DNA of 64,000 bases from CAYHXN01 sp964360605 (GCA_964360605.1 CAYHXN010000001.1:1-64000), one strand, 5' to 3'; counted from the stretch's first letter, positions 7,730 to 16,456 are shown. Notes: a model not told the origin generated them from the sequence alone. Numbers and translations are program-made.

Positions 7730-9040
7730 ATGATTAGAAAGCTTCAAGAGTTTTTATTCTTTAATAAAAATCCTTTCCAGACTGTTGCTAAAAATACTTT
7801 TTGGTTATTTTTCGGCCAAATATCCGGCCGCCTGCTTAGAGCGGCGATTGTCATTTACGCGGCTCGTCTTTTGGGGGCGGCTAACTGGGGAGCATTTTCT
7901 TACGCATTGGGAGTGGCCGCTTTTTTAACCATTTTCTCCGATATCGGAATTAACGCCTTAGTGACAAAAATCGCCGCTCGAGAACCCGAGAGTAAAGAAA
8001 AATACATTTCTACGGCTTTTTTCACTAAGATTGGGCTACTGATTATCTTAGCCGCGGTAGCACTTATTGCTTTCCCTTATTTAACCAAAATTCCGGAAGC
8101 TATCGCTTTGATGCCAATCGCGGTTTTGATTTTTTCTTTTGATACCATTCGGGAATTGGGCTCGGCCATCAGCCGAGCGCTGGAAAAAATGGAGATTGAA
8201 GCCTCTATTGGAATTTTTACCAACTTAGCAATCGTGGTGCTTGGATTTCTTTTTCTCTCTCTCCAGCCAACGGCTGGGTCATTGGCCGTCGCTTACGCGG
8301 TTGGTAGCGGACTCGGCTTAATAGCAATTTTTATTACTCTCAAAAATCACCTGCGGGGACTACTATCGGGTTTTGACCTTAAATTAGCGAAGGAGATTTT
8401 CTTTTCGGCCTGGCCATTCGGTTTAATGGGTTTAATGGGGGTGATTATGCTCAATACCGATATTATTATGCTGGGCTGGCTGCGTTCATCAGAAGAAGTC
8501 GGGTATTATTCCGCCGCTCAAAAACCGATTCAATTGCTTTATGTCCTGCCGACGCTCCTTGCCACAAGCGTCTTCCCAATGATAGCGCGTCTCGCTAAAC
8601 TAAGTCCGGAAATCGTCAAAAATATTTTAGAAAAAGCGCTGGCGATCGTAGTTTTAATAGCTATTCCCATAACTGTTGCCGGTGTTTTATTAGCCAATCC
8701 CATTATGAATCTGCTTTTCGGCGTGGAATACGCTCCGGGAATCGCCACTTTTCAAATTCTAATGTTAACCATTTTAATCGTTTATCCTTCCACAATCATA
8801 GGCAACGCGATTTTTGCTTTTGACCAACAAAAACATTTCATAACTTTTACCTTGGTGGCCGCTCTGGGAAATGTCGCTTTTAATTTTCTTTTAATCCCGA
8901 GATTCGGCATTGAAGGCGCGGCGATTTCCACTGTGACTACGCAACTCATCACCAACATTTTAATCTGGTACCGAATTAGAAAAATGATCGGCCTCCGTGT
9001 CTGGCCGCAAATCCAATATTACTTATCCAAAATAAAATAG
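7730..9040 (+). CDS. Wzx-type polysaccharide flippase (MATE/MOP superfamily)
   Basis: A 436-aa polytopic protein with about 12-14 hydrophobic segments across its whole length. It starts with the short amphipathic FQTVAKNTFWLFFGQ typical of RfbX/Wzx-type exporters, followed by AARLLGAANWGAFSYA. It would move lipid-linked repeat units across the membrane, between the initiating transferase and the O-antigen-ligase-like protein. The ATG at 7730 fits the promoter and the family start. An upstream ATG at 7676 would overlap the divergent epimerase. Confidence 0.92.
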   Translation: MIRKLQEFLFFNKNPFQTVAKNTFWLFFGQISGRLLRAAIVIYAARLLGAANWGAFSYALGVAAFLTIFSDIGINALVTKIAAREPESKEKYISTAFFTKIGLLIILAAVALIAFPYLTKIPEAIALMPIAVLIFSFDTIRELGSAISRALEKMEIEASIGIFTNLAIVVLGFLFLSLQPTAGSLAVAYAVGSGLGLIAIFITLKNHLRGLLSGFDLKLAKEIFFSAWPFGLMGLMGVIMLNTDIIMLGWLRSSEEVGYYSAAQKPIQLLYVLPTLLATSVFPMIARLAKLSPEIVKNILEKALAIVVLIAIPITVAGVLLANPIMNLLFGVEYAPGIATFQILMLTILIVYPSTIIGNAIFAFDQQKHFITFTLVAALGNVAFNFLLIPRFGIEGAAISTVTTQLITNILIWYRIRKMIGLRVWPQIQYYLSKIK

Positions 9041-9084
9041 AGGCGCGTTGGTTAAAAATCTCTTAAATCCTTTTTAATAATGAT

Positions 9085-9230
9085 GAGGTTTTAAATCCGC
9101 AGGCTATCTTACGAGCGGATTTTGAGGCCTTTTCGGCATGGTGTTCCGATGGATATCGGAACCGAAAAGGCCGAAAACCTCGCAGCGAGCCGCTGGGCGA
9201 GCGAGAATGAGCAAGAAAGATAGCCCGCGG
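9085..9230. other. Structured intergenic region with nested inverted repeats
   Basis: This convergent intergenic stretch has an outer stem (9097-9110 with 9217-9230, GGCTATCTT / AAGATAGCC plus CCGC / GCGG). Inside lies a long hairpin (GGCCTTTTCGG at 9126-9136 with CCGAAAAGGCC at 9162-9172, continued by TTCCGAT / ATCGGAA). An alternative pairing joins GAGGTTTT (9085-9092) and AAAACCTC (9174-9181). No T-run follows, so it is not a plain terminator. It could be a small structured RNA, a REP-like repeat or a DNA hairpin. Confidence 0.45.
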
Positions 9231-9245
9231 AATCAGTGAGTTCAC

Positions 9246-9941
9246 TTACCATTCCTTAATTGCCTTCTCCCAACGCTCAAAAGTCCCGCAGTCGTACCAT
9301 TTGCCATTTTTTATTTTATAACCCGCCAATTTCCCCTCCTCTGCCAAACGCGGAAAAATATCCTTTTCCACCATTAGAAAACCTTTTTTCCAATCCGCGC
9401 GATCTAAAACCTCCGGCTCTAAAATATAAAGTCCGGAAGAAATATATTTTGACGGCGGGTTGGCCGGTTTTTCTAAAAATTCCCTAATTTTTGACCCCTT
9501 CATTACCGGCACTCCGTAATCGGAGGGATTTTCTACTTTCACCAGCGCGATAGTTGCTAAAGATTTTTGCCGACGATGAAAGCTCATCATCGCGCGTAAA
9601 TCAAAATCCTTTAGCTCATCTCCGTTAGATAAAACAAAGGTGGTTGTTAATTGGTTTTTTAAATACTTTAATCCGCCAAAAGTGCCAAGAGGTTTTGGCT
9701 CAACTTTCAAAGAAAGTTTTTTAGGAAGCTCGGAAGAATAGCGTTTCCGCCACCAATGGTAATCCTGTCGGTGATTTTTATTGATTAAAATCGTCGGCTC
9801 ATTGATGCCATGCTTAACAAAGAAATCCACCAAATGATTTAAAATTGGCCTGTGTTGTACCGTTAAAAGCGGCTTGGGGATCTCTAATGTTACCGGATGA
9901 AGGCGAGTGCCAAAACCTCCGGCTAAAATAACCGCGCGCAT
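9246..9941 (-). CDS. Sugar-1-phosphate nucleotidyltransferase (HddC/RmlA-like)
   Basis: A 231-aa short NTP_transferase. It has the N-terminal nucleotide motif AVILAGGFGTRLHPVT and PKPLL, the catalytic/metal stretch VLSNGDEL, EFLEKP and a final WYDCGTFERWEKA. Size and motifs resemble D-glycero-D-manno-heptose 1-phosphate guanylyltransferase (HddC) and other short RmlA-like enzymes; substrate not proven. With the GmhA, HddA-like and HAD genes further right it could complete a GDP-heptose pathway. The ATG at 9941 lies 6 nt after TATTTT (9948-9953). Confidence 0.85.
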   Translation of the reverse strand: MRAVILAGGFGTRLHPVTLEIPKPLLTVQHRPILNHLVDFFVKHGINEPTILINKNHRQDYHWWRKRYSSELPKKLSLKVEPKPLGTFGGLKYLKNQLTTTFVLSNGDELKDFDLRAMMSFHRRQKSLATIALVKVENPSDYGVPVMKGSKIREFLEKPANPPSKYISSGLYILEPEVLDRADWKKGFLMVEKDIFPRLAEEGKLAGYKIKNGKWYDCGTFERWEKAIKEW

Positions 9942-9978
9942 ATACTTAAAATACACGAAATCCGATAAAATGAAACCC

Positions 9979-10016
9979 TAATTAATTAACCCCGCCAAGG
10001 CGGGGTTAATTAATTA
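9979..10016 (-). terminator. Terminator of the peptidoglycan-binding protein gene
   Basis: A perfect 38-bp palindrome (TTAATTAACCCCGCC core, AA centre) includes the stop codon. The GC-rich apex and AT-rich base followed by T-rich sequence fit an intrinsic terminator for the minus-strand gene. The AT-rich arms also make it near-symmetric for both directions. Confidence 0.65.
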
Positions 10017-10982
10017 ATTGCCTTTCGCTTTCTTCAGTAACACGTCTAATTGAAGTTTCAAAGCATCAAGTTGCTTTTGCAAAGCTGAACGCTGGACAGA
10101 ATCACTGGAAGATTGAGGCACGATCGGAGTCGGCGCTGGTGTAGGCGCGGGCTGAGACGTTGGGCTACCAAAAATTTCTTTAAGTTTGGCGCGGGTCTTC
10201 GGACCAAGACGGCCATTGCCTAAATCATTGGCATTTTTAATAACGCCGTATTTAATCTGGAATTTTATTATGGCGGCGCGAGTTAAACCACCAAAGTAAC
10301 TGGTAACCTGGCCCTCTGGATAAATGCTTTTATCTTGTTTGAGTAATTCCTGCAGTCTCTTCACATCTTCACCGCGAGCTCCAAAATCTAAGTCTTTATT
10401 AAAAACTGGAGAAATTAACGAAGCTACTGGCGATGGCTTAGCTACTGTCGGAGCAGGCGTTACTGGAGCTTGGGTAGTCGGAGCTGGTACAGGTGCTGGG
10501 GTCGGAGTGGGTGCAGCAGGAGCAGGAGCAGGAGTCGGAGTTGGGGTCGGCGCTGGAGAACCACCGCCGCCGCCACCTCCGCCACCACCGCCGCTTCCTC
10601 CACCAGATGCGGCAGTACAAATAGTACCGGTAGGAGTTACCGTAACATTAGTAGTAATACTGGAACTAATAGCAAGGACGGATGAATCAGTGTTGCAAGT
10701 GAAGGAACTACTAATTCCGGTTCCGGTAATAGAGTTAAAAGTTGAGCGATTGGCTGAGGTTACTGTAATAGTGGAACCAGATAATATACTCATCGCAAAA
10801 CTGCCGCCTTCAACAGTAATGTTTTCAACTAAGCTTCCACCGCTAACGGTAAATTCTAGATTATTCCCGCCAATTGATAACACAATAGTTGATCCACTAC
10901 CGAATTGAACGTCATCAAAAGCAGCAAATACTAAGCCCGTTGATAAAAGCAAACCTAATAAAGTTGTAATAACTTTTTTCAT
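10014..10982 (-). CDS. Secreted peptidoglycan-binding-domain protein with poly-Gly and Pro/Thr linker
   Basis: A 322-aa exported protein. It has a signal peptide (1-20, cleavage after VFA) and a Ser/Thr/Gly-rich beta region (25-125), then a run of glycines (127-141) and a Pro/Ala/Thr repeat linker (143-185). A PG_binding_1 domain follows at ~198-272 (LDFGARGEDVKRLQELL...GRLGPKTRAKL), then a second Pro/Thr linker and a C-terminal Leu-heptad helix (~296-318). It probably fixes an exposed domain to the wall. The compositionally extreme linkers make antisense frames look open; they are not genes. Confidence 0.85.
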   Translation of the reverse strand: MKKVITTLLGLLLSTGLVFAAFDDVQFGSGSTIVLSIGGNNLEFTVSGGSLVENITVEGGSFAMSILSGSTITVTSANRSTFNSITGTGISSSFTCNTDSSVLAISSSITTNVTVTPTGTICTAASGGGSGGGGGGGGGGGSPAPTPTPTPAPAPAAPTPTPAPVPAPTTQAPVTPAPTVAKPSPVASLISPVFNKDLDFGARGEDVKRLQELLKQDKSIYPEGQVTSYFGGLTRAAIIKFQIKYGVIKNANDLGNGRLGPKTRAKLKEIFGSPTSQPAPTPAPTPIVPQSSSDSVQRSALQKQLDALKLQLDVLLKKAKGN

Positions 10983-11012
10983 AGTAAGGAGTGTAAGGAA
11001 CTATAAACTCAA

Positions 11013-11855
11013 CTAATTAGTTGGACAAAGCACATCACCGCTATGAATATCGCCATTTTTAGCGGTAATCATGGTGCAACCATCACCGTCAGAATCTTTC
11101 AAAATAATCGCGCCTCCCATAAGGTCGCCGCCAGCTATAAATACCGTAGTAGAAGCGTTACCTACGCCGACAACAAGCGGAATATCAGATCCGGCAATAG
11201 TCATAGTTGGGCTAGAACTTCCAACGGAGAGCGTGGAGGTAGCGATAAAAGAAGAAGCACTTGAAGTAGCGTCAATATTCCAATTGCCTTTAACGCTTCC
11301 AAAACCTCCGATTCCCACCGCGTAAGTAGTNNNNNNNNNNNNNNNNNNNNNNNNNNNNNNNNNNNNNNNNNNNNNNNNNNNNNNNNNNNNNNNNNNNNNN
11401 NNNNNNNNNNNNNNNNNNNNNNNNNNNNNNACGCTTCCAAAACCTCCGATTCCCACCGCGTAAGTAGTGGAGGTAGCTCCATCTCCCCAACCGGCAAGCA
11501 CAGTACCGCTGGAAGTAGCCGTAAAGTAATCAGCGAGCAAGAAGCCGTCAACTAATACCGCGCCCTTTACACCCAAGAAAGCGCCGGGGGTCGTTGTTCC
11601 TAAACCTAAATTGCCAAAAATCCAAGAACTATTAGTAGAAGTGGAAGTAAAGTAGTTAGCACTAACAAAACCATCTACTATAGCCACACCTTTTACACCT
11701 AAAGCGCCACCAGGAGCGGATGTAGCAATGCCCACGCTATCAGTATCAACGTAGGTTGCACCGAATGCGGCTATCGACACAAATAAAACCGACAGAGCGA
11801 CTGAGATAAAAACGGCCATTATTTGCCGCTTATGCGACAAAATAAAACTTGTCAT
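11013..11855 (-). CDS. Repetitive tail-fibre-like surface protein (interrupted by an assembly gap)
   Basis: An N-terminal hydrophobic export segment (about residues 11-33) is followed by imperfect repeats. These have the form 'GI/LGT..PG.xLGVKGxxxVDGFxxxxYFTxTS' at ~42-75 and ~82-115, then YAVGIGGFGS units and a Ser/Thr-rich end. Such repeats resemble phage-tail-fibre-like or endosialidase-chaperone-associated surface proteins seen in CPR genomes; no C-terminal peptidase is visible. A 100-N gap lies in the repeat array, so the true repeat number and length are unknown. It is adjacent to the secreted peptidoglycan-binding protein, and both are likely surface components. Confidence 0.7.
   Translation of the reverse strand: MTSFILSHKRQIMAVFISVALSVLFVSIAAFGATYVDTDSVGIATSAPGGALGVKGVAIVDGFVSANYFTSTSTNSSWIFGNLGLGTTTPGAFLGVKGAVLVDGFLLADYFTATSSGTVLAGWGDGATSTTYAVGIGGFGSXXXXXXXXXXXXXXXXXXXXXXXXXXXXXXXXXXTTYAVGIGGFGSVKGNWNIDATSSASSFIATSTLSVGSSSPTMTIAGSDIPLVVGVGNASTTVFIAGGDLMGGAIILKDSDGDGCTMITAKNGDIHSGDVLCPTN
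11331..11430. other. Assembly gap (100 N) flanked by an identical 38-bp direct repeat
   Basis: Exactly 100 N separate two identical 38-bp sequences (11293-11330 and 11431-11468), both encoding TTYAVGIGGFGS. The gap length is a placeholder. The flanks either overlap (a collapse would remove 138 bp, staying in frame) or belong to a longer tandem array. Confidence 0.9.
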
Positions 11856-11985
11856 ATATTTTTAAATTATTTTTCGACTATTATTGTTTTTTTTTATTTT
11901 AAGCCGCGGTACCTCACACCGCGATCATAATTTAATATTAAAAATAAAAAATCCCCATGTAAAGCGGTGGGTGTGGATAACTATT

Positions 11986-14151
11986 TTATAAGCTGTTTAA
12001 AACTTCTCTAAAGTAGGTGGTGTCCGGTAATAAATTAATTATCTCTTTATAAATAACCGTAGCTCTTTCTTTGTCTCCAATTAGCACATAAGTATTGGCA
12101 ATTTTATCTAAGCTTTGAACTAAAAAACCTAAAGCTAATCCAGATCGCTCCGGATTTTTAAGGGCCGCGGTTTGCTTTACTTTATATAGGTCCGCTAATA
12201 TCTGACCAACAATATCGTGACGGCCGATTAAAATGGCTACTACGGCTTTATTAGTATAAGCCTCTGGATTAGAGGGTTCTAAATCAACGGCCTTTTGTAA
12301 AAGATCCATTGTTTTGGAAAACTCGGAAGTCCTAAGATAATTGTCGGCTAAAGAATAATAAACTTGTTGTTTTTTAGGACTCAAGGCCAACGCTTTAGTA
12401 AAATGCTCGCGTGCTTTTAAGATATTATTAGTTTCTATCCGAGCAGCGGAATTATACAAAGAACCGGTAAAAAGATGAATCCTAATGTTTTCTGGGTTGC
12501 GTTTTAAATAATCTTCTAAACGTCCGGCGGCAAAATCCAAAAACTGAACCTTTGTTGCTGGATCAACTTCTTGCCCCATAAGACTGGTTGCCACCCGCGT
12601 AAGCTGTTCTAAAGTTTCGCCCTCTCCAAAAGTTTTGTAATCTAAAGTTTTCTGAAAAGATTGAAGGGTTTTATTAAATGGATCAATACTGTCCGTGGTT
12701 GCTTGTAAAGACGTAATGATTCCGCGAGCGGTTTTTGTAGGAATAACGTTAACAAAATAAATTATTACCCCAGCAACCACCAAACCAACAGCGGATATGC
12801 CTAAAGAAATATTTTTATTACCCGACGCGTGATTCAACGATTTAACTTCTTTTTCTTCCATTTTCTCATCAAACATATTTACGTAACCTAAAAGAGCGAA
12901 GAAAAGCGCGTAAGTATTAAAGTTGTCAAAAACCAATAAATTCTGAACAAAATAAGCAATCGGCCCCAATACCAATATCAAACCTTCTTTAACGCCCACT
13001 TTTTTTAATCGCCAAGCCCGCCGCACATTCATGAAATAAACAACGAATAATGAGAGATAAGAAATCAGCCCCAAAACTCCCGCATTAAGTAGCCACTCAA
13101 AAATAATGTTGTGGGGACGATCAAACCACGGTTCTTGGTCATAAAGCTTGGGGTCAAAATGTTTGGCAAATACACGAAGATAGTTCTCTTGTCCCCATCC
13201 TAAAATCGGTCTTTCTTGAAACCCTCTCCAGCTTACTCCCCAAATCAAAAGTCGTGCTTTAACCGTACTGTCAGTTAAAGAAAGACTGGCAAAACGGGAT
13301 AAAACATTGCTTTCTTGAACAAATTTAGAATTTTTGAACGATAAAAATAGAATAGGGGCTAAGATAATCGCGGCAAGACCGCTAATCGCTAATTTTCTAT
13401 AGAGTTGGTCTCTCGGGGTTTCGGGCTTTATTAAAATCGCGTAAAGCAAAAGGAAGACCGGCACCGTAATAAAGAAAGCGAGGGCAACGCCGCGGCTGGC
13501 GGTAAAATATAAAATTAAAAAGCTGTAAATTAGAATTCCAATATAAAACAACTTCCATAATTTTTGAGTCGCGTTAAATAACGATATTAAACTAAGCGTG
13601 ATGATAAAAATAAGATAAACGGCAAGGTACGTCGGGTTGCCGATTGTGCCATCCACGCGAACGCCGCCGCCCTGAATTGATTCCTTAACCCCAAAAACTT
13701 GAAGCCACGCGTAGCCACCGACTAAAAGACCTACAATTAAAAAAATGTTAAAAAAAGTCAGCCATTCTTTCTTACTACGAAATATGCTGGTGATAATTAA
13801 AAAGTAGGCATATAAATGGAGAATCATTAAATAGCCCTCCATTCTTTCAAAACGAGACCAAAAACTAGTATGAGGATCTACGCCTAAAAGATTGGCGATG
13901 CCGACTATGGCCACGAAAATTGTCAGCGCCCAAAATAAGAAGGTGGGTTTCGGACGGTAACGTTTGTCTAAAACCGCCAAACCAATCCATAAAGCCAAAG
14001 CGATTTCAATAATGATTCGGAAGGCGAAATTACGCGCGGTGATATAAGGGAAAAACATCGTCTGAGCAATCCAAAGCGATAAAAATGGTATCACAAAAAC
14101 CAAGGCTTTCAGCATCCAAACGTAATATTTTTTCAGAGTAGCATCGTTCAT
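11986..14151 (-). CDS. O-antigen ligase/polymerase-like membrane protein with C-terminal TPRs
   Basis: A 721-aa protein with about 12 N-terminal transmembrane segments containing the Wzy_C region. The large external loop carries WGVSWRGFQERPILGWGQENY and RPHNIIFEW, conserved in O-antigen ligases. After a transmembrane segment near 450, a soluble TPR part (~560-690) follows with repeats such as AREHFTKALALSPKKQQVYYSLAD. It would polymerise or transfer lipid-linked glycan to an acceptor outside the membrane, and the TPRs may bind partner proteins. Membrane-plus-TPR fusions of this type are common in CPR. It is downstream of the short UDP-sugar dehydrogenase on the same strand. Confidence 0.9.
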   Translation of the reverse strand: MNDATLKKYYVWMLKALVFVIPFLSLWIAQTMFFPYITARNFAFRIIIEIALALWIGLAVLDKRYRPKPTFLFWALTIFVAIVGIANLLGVDPHTSFWSRFERMEGYLMILHLYAYFLIITSIFRSKKEWLTFFNIFLIVGLLVGGYAWLQVFGVKESIQGGGVRVDGTIGNPTYLAVYLIFIITLSLISLFNATQKLWKLFYIGILIYSFLILYFTASRGVALAFFITVPVFLLLYAILIKPETPRDQLYRKLAISGLAAIILAPILFLSFKNSKFVQESNVLSRFASLSLTDSTVKARLLIWGVSWRGFQERPILGWGQENYLRVFAKHFDPKLYDQEPWFDRPHNIIFEWLLNAGVLGLISYLSLFVVYFMNVRRAWRLKKVGVKEGLILVLGPIAYFVQNLLVFDNFNTYALFFALLGYVNMFDEKMEEKEVKSLNHASGNKNISLGISAVGLVVAGVIIYFVNVIPTKTARGIITSLQATTDSIDPFNKTLQSFQKTLDYKTFGEGETLEQLTRVATSLMGQEVDPATKVQFLDFAAGRLEDYLKRNPENIRIHLFTGSLYNSAARIETNNILKAREHFTKALALSPKKQQVYYSLADNYLRTSEFSKTMDLLQKAVDLEPSNPEAYTNKAVVAILIGRHDIVGQILADLYKVKQTAALKNPERSGLALGFLVQSLDKIANTYVLIGDKERATVIYKEIINLLPDTTYFREVLNSL

Positions 14152-14194
14152 TAATTTTTAAAAACCGTTCGCGTTATTCACGCATTAGTTCCCG

Positions 14195-15103
14195 TTATCC
14201 GCGCTGTGTTTTCTTTTTTTCCAATACCTCTAAGTCAGTAATATGCTTGCTTACATCTTCATAAGTCAAACCCTGATCAGCAAGAAGTTTTTCATTAAAT
14301 TTCCAAGCCGCTAGTAAAAGTTCGTGAACTTCCTGCAATCCTTGTTCCTTGGCAAAAGCCATAAAGGCGGCCGTGTCTTTAGGAAAACAATAACCGCCGA
14401 ATCCCCGATAACCGCCATGGAGAACATCTAAATGAGAATCGCCGATACGGTGGTCGGCCGACATAGCTTTACGGACGTTTTCATAATCAGCATTAACTTT
14501 TTCGCAAACTTTAGCAATCGCGTTAGCCCAATTTACTTTTTGAGAAAAATAAACATTTCCGGCATATTTAATAATCTCCGCTTCCGTAGCCGTAACGCGA
14601 CTCTGTTTATAAGTATTAATACCCCAAGGAGACATAAATGGCGCTTTGGGTAATAGCGATAAAACAAGGTGAGCGGCTTCCAAGCTTTGCTCGGTAAAAC
14701 CTACAATTTGGCGGTCAGGACGAATCATGTCAAACCAAGCAGTTTTTTCGCTTAAAAATTCCGGATTAAATAAAAATTTATTATTTGGGTACTTTTTTTG
14801 CAATCTCTCGGTGGTCCCCGGAGGAACGGTGGATTTAATAACCACGATTTTTTCTCCTTTAATTTTACCAACCGCGTCTTCAACTATGGAAGTATCGCAA
14901 GCGCCGGTTTCCGCGTTACGCGGTGTCGGCACAGCGACAAAGATCGCATCGGCCATTCCGATGTCGCCAACGCATTTTTTGGGATCAATGTCGTAAGTAA
15001 ATAAATCCTCACCGGTCTTATAGTCCTTAAATTCCTCAAAATATCTTTTTAGTTGGGCGCCAACCCAACCTACGCCAATAATTCCAAGTTTAGGGTGATA
15101 CAT
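14195..15103 (-). CDS. Short UDP-glucose/GDP-mannose dehydrogenase-family protein
   Basis: A 302-aa protein with an N-terminal Rossmann motif GVGWVG (~10-15), STVPPGT (91-97), FNPEFLSE (112-119), and catalytic Lys179 and Asn183 in EIIKYAGN. The nucleophilic cysteine is Cys239 in GGYCFPKD. It therefore keeps the chemistry for oxidising a sugar C6-OH to a carboxylate. It lacks the ~100-residue C-terminal nucleotide-binding domain of normal enzymes (400-440 aa). The contrast with the full-length but Cys-less relative at 42461-43741 is striking. Confidence 0.85.
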   Translation of the reverse strand: MYHPKLGIIGVGWVGAQLKRYFEEFKDYKTGEDLFTYDIDPKKCVGDIGMADAIFVAVPTPRNAETGACDTSIVEDAVGKIKGEKIVVIKSTVPPGTTERLQKKYPNNKFLFNPEFLSEKTAWFDMIRPDRQIVGFTEQSLEAAHLVLSLLPKAPFMSPWGINTYKQSRVTATEAEIIKYAGNVYFSQKVNWANAIAKVCEKVNADYENVRKAMSADHRIGDSHLDVLHGGYRGFGGYCFPKDTAAFMAFAKEQGLQEVHELLLAAWKFNEKLLADQGLTYEDVSKHITDLEVLEKKKTQRG

Positions 15104-15144
15104 GGTAATGAGATTATATTATAGGAACTTTACGAAAAAATAAA

Positions 15145-15170
15145 TACCCCAGCCATCACTGACTGGGGTA
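15145..15170 (-). terminator. Terminator of the CDP-glycerol-type transferase gene
   Basis: TACCCCAG pairs with CTGGGGTA around a 10-nt loop, followed on the minus strand by TTTATTTTTT. It lies just after the TGA stop at 15178. Confidence 0.75.
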
Positions 15171-15177
15171 ATAAATA

Positions 15178-16338
15178 TCAGACTTTCACCGCCGCTTTTT
15201 CAGCGACCAGTCTTTCCAACACGGAAACAACTCGTTTTGCCGCGCCTCCTTTTTGAACTGGATAATATTTCTCTTGCTGTTTCTTCAATAAAACGGCTGT
15301 TTCTGTTTCTGAATCAGAAAGTTCCATAACGGCTAGCAACAACACATCAAACATTGTCGCGGTTAATGCCGCGCCGCACTTAGCCGGCGGCCANNNNNNN
15401 NNNNNNNNNNNNNNNNNNNNNNNNNNNNNNNNNNNNNNNNNNNNNNNNNNNNNNNNNNNNNNNNNNNNNNNNNNNNNNNNNNNNNNNNNNNNNCGGCGGC
15501 CAGTCTGCTTTTCCAATCGTTCCAAAACAGGATCAATCATGTATTCAATAACCGGCTTACGTTGGTAAATAGCGTTGATGCCAATTGTTGAAAACTGGCT
15601 GACTATTAAATCCATTGCCGGCATAATATCATCGGCGCTCTTGTATGCCGAGGAATCAATGATGCGTACCAACGAACCATCTAAAACCTCTTTGTAAAAA
15701 TTCGGGTCTGTTTTTAACGACTGATCGCCCGGGTGAAATCTTGGAATAAAAATAAAATGTCGTTTCGTAGCTTCTATGGCCATTCTAAGCGCCTTAACAG
15801 TGTCTTGCAAAAGTCGCCGGTTCAGGTTACCGTCCTTGCCAAAAGCAGAAACAACGGCAATTTCCTCATCCGAAATACCAAGTTTCCCGCGAATATCCCC
15901 TCGGCTAGGATAATTGGATAAGTCGGCATAATCTTCCCAAATCGGCACTCCGGAAACTTCCGCCCGAGGGTATCCGATTTCCCGAGAAAACTCTTTTTCA
16001 GTTTCATCCGGAACAAATACCACACTGCAGTCACGCTTCATTTCCTCTGGCATTTCCGAGCGGTTGTGCGCTCCGTAAGTGTCGGCGAAAATAGCGTAAG
16101 GAATGCCCCTTTGCCGCGCTTGAACAATCACTGCCAGTTCATCGCTAATGTTCATGCTGGAAGTCGTCACCAACACCGCGTCCGGATTAAAACTCATCAA
16201 AGCTGGGGCGTAAATCATTGATTCGGGATCCTTTGAAAGTACTGCCGCCACTTCGTGATTGCGATCCGATAAAGCTGAAGCTACTCGAACCAAATTTTTC
16301 GCTGGCCCAATCGTACGAGCTACCAAAAGCGCCCTCAT
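15178..16338 (-). CDS. GT-B-like surface carbohydrate transferase (interrupted by an assembly gap)
   Basis: A protein of about 353 known residues plus the gap. It begins MRALLVARTIGPAKNL and has two Rossmann-like halves. The C-half reads RFHPGDQSLK...VSQFSTIGINAIYQRKPVIEYM, like CDP-glycerol glycerophosphotransferase and UDP-GlcNAc 2-epimerase folds. Its C-terminus (LLKKQQEKYYPVQKGGAAKRV) matches that of the neighbouring 17024-18130 protein, so they are paralogues. AAGGAG before the ATG at 16338 fixes the start; the longer alternative at 16425 is unlikely. The 100-N gap falls inside; alignment with the paralogue suggests almost nothing is missing. Confidence 0.75.
   Translation of the reverse strand: MRALLVARTIGPAKNLVRVASALSDRNHEVAAVLSKDPESMIYAPALMSFNPDAVLVTTSSMNISDELAVIVQARQRGIPYAIFADTYGAHNRSEMPEEMKRDCSVVFVPDETEKEFSREIGYPRAEVSGVPIWEDYADLSNYPSRGDIRGKLGISDEEIAVVSAFGKDGNLNRRLLQDTVKALRMAIEATKRHFIFIPRFHPGDQSLKTDPNFYKEVLDGSLVRIIDSSAYKSADDIMPAMDLIVSQFSTIGINAIYQRKPVIEYMIDPVLERLEKQTGRXXXXXXXXXXXXXXXXXXXXXXXXXXXXXXXXXXWPPAKCGAALTATMFDVLLLAVMELSDSETETAVLLKKQQEKYYPVQKGGAAKRVVSVLERLVAEKAAVKV
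15394..15493. other. Assembly gap (100 N) flanked by a 9-bp repeat
   Basis: Exactly 100 N. CGGCGGCCA occurs at both gap edges (15385-15393 and 15494-15502). Merging on this 9-mer would shift the frame and give a premature stop, whereas a 1-nt gap keeps the frame. Confidence 0.9.
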
Positions 16339-16456
16339 GACCCTACTCCTTATAAAATTGTAAAAGTGCTTTGCCAAAGGAACAGCCTTTAGCAAACTGG
16401 GAAGATAATAACAAGAATCCTCCAAAATAGCAAATTAAAAGGTGGCCTACAAAAAA

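Noticed and set aside
9063..9245. 60-codon minus-strand frame in the structured intergenic region
   Set aside because: It follows the arms of the inverted repeats and has no start signal; composition is that of the repeat and not of a protein.
10324..10908. Long open frame on the plus strand antisense to the peptidoglycan-binding protein gene
   Set aside because: It is open only because the opposite gene has poly-Gly and Pro/Thr repeats; it reads as low-complexity Val/Gly/Pro and has no ribosome site.
11013..11855. Prophage tail-fibre gene
   Set aside because: No other phage gene is near. The protein has an export segment and lies beside a wall-binding protein, so a cellular surface protein is more likely.
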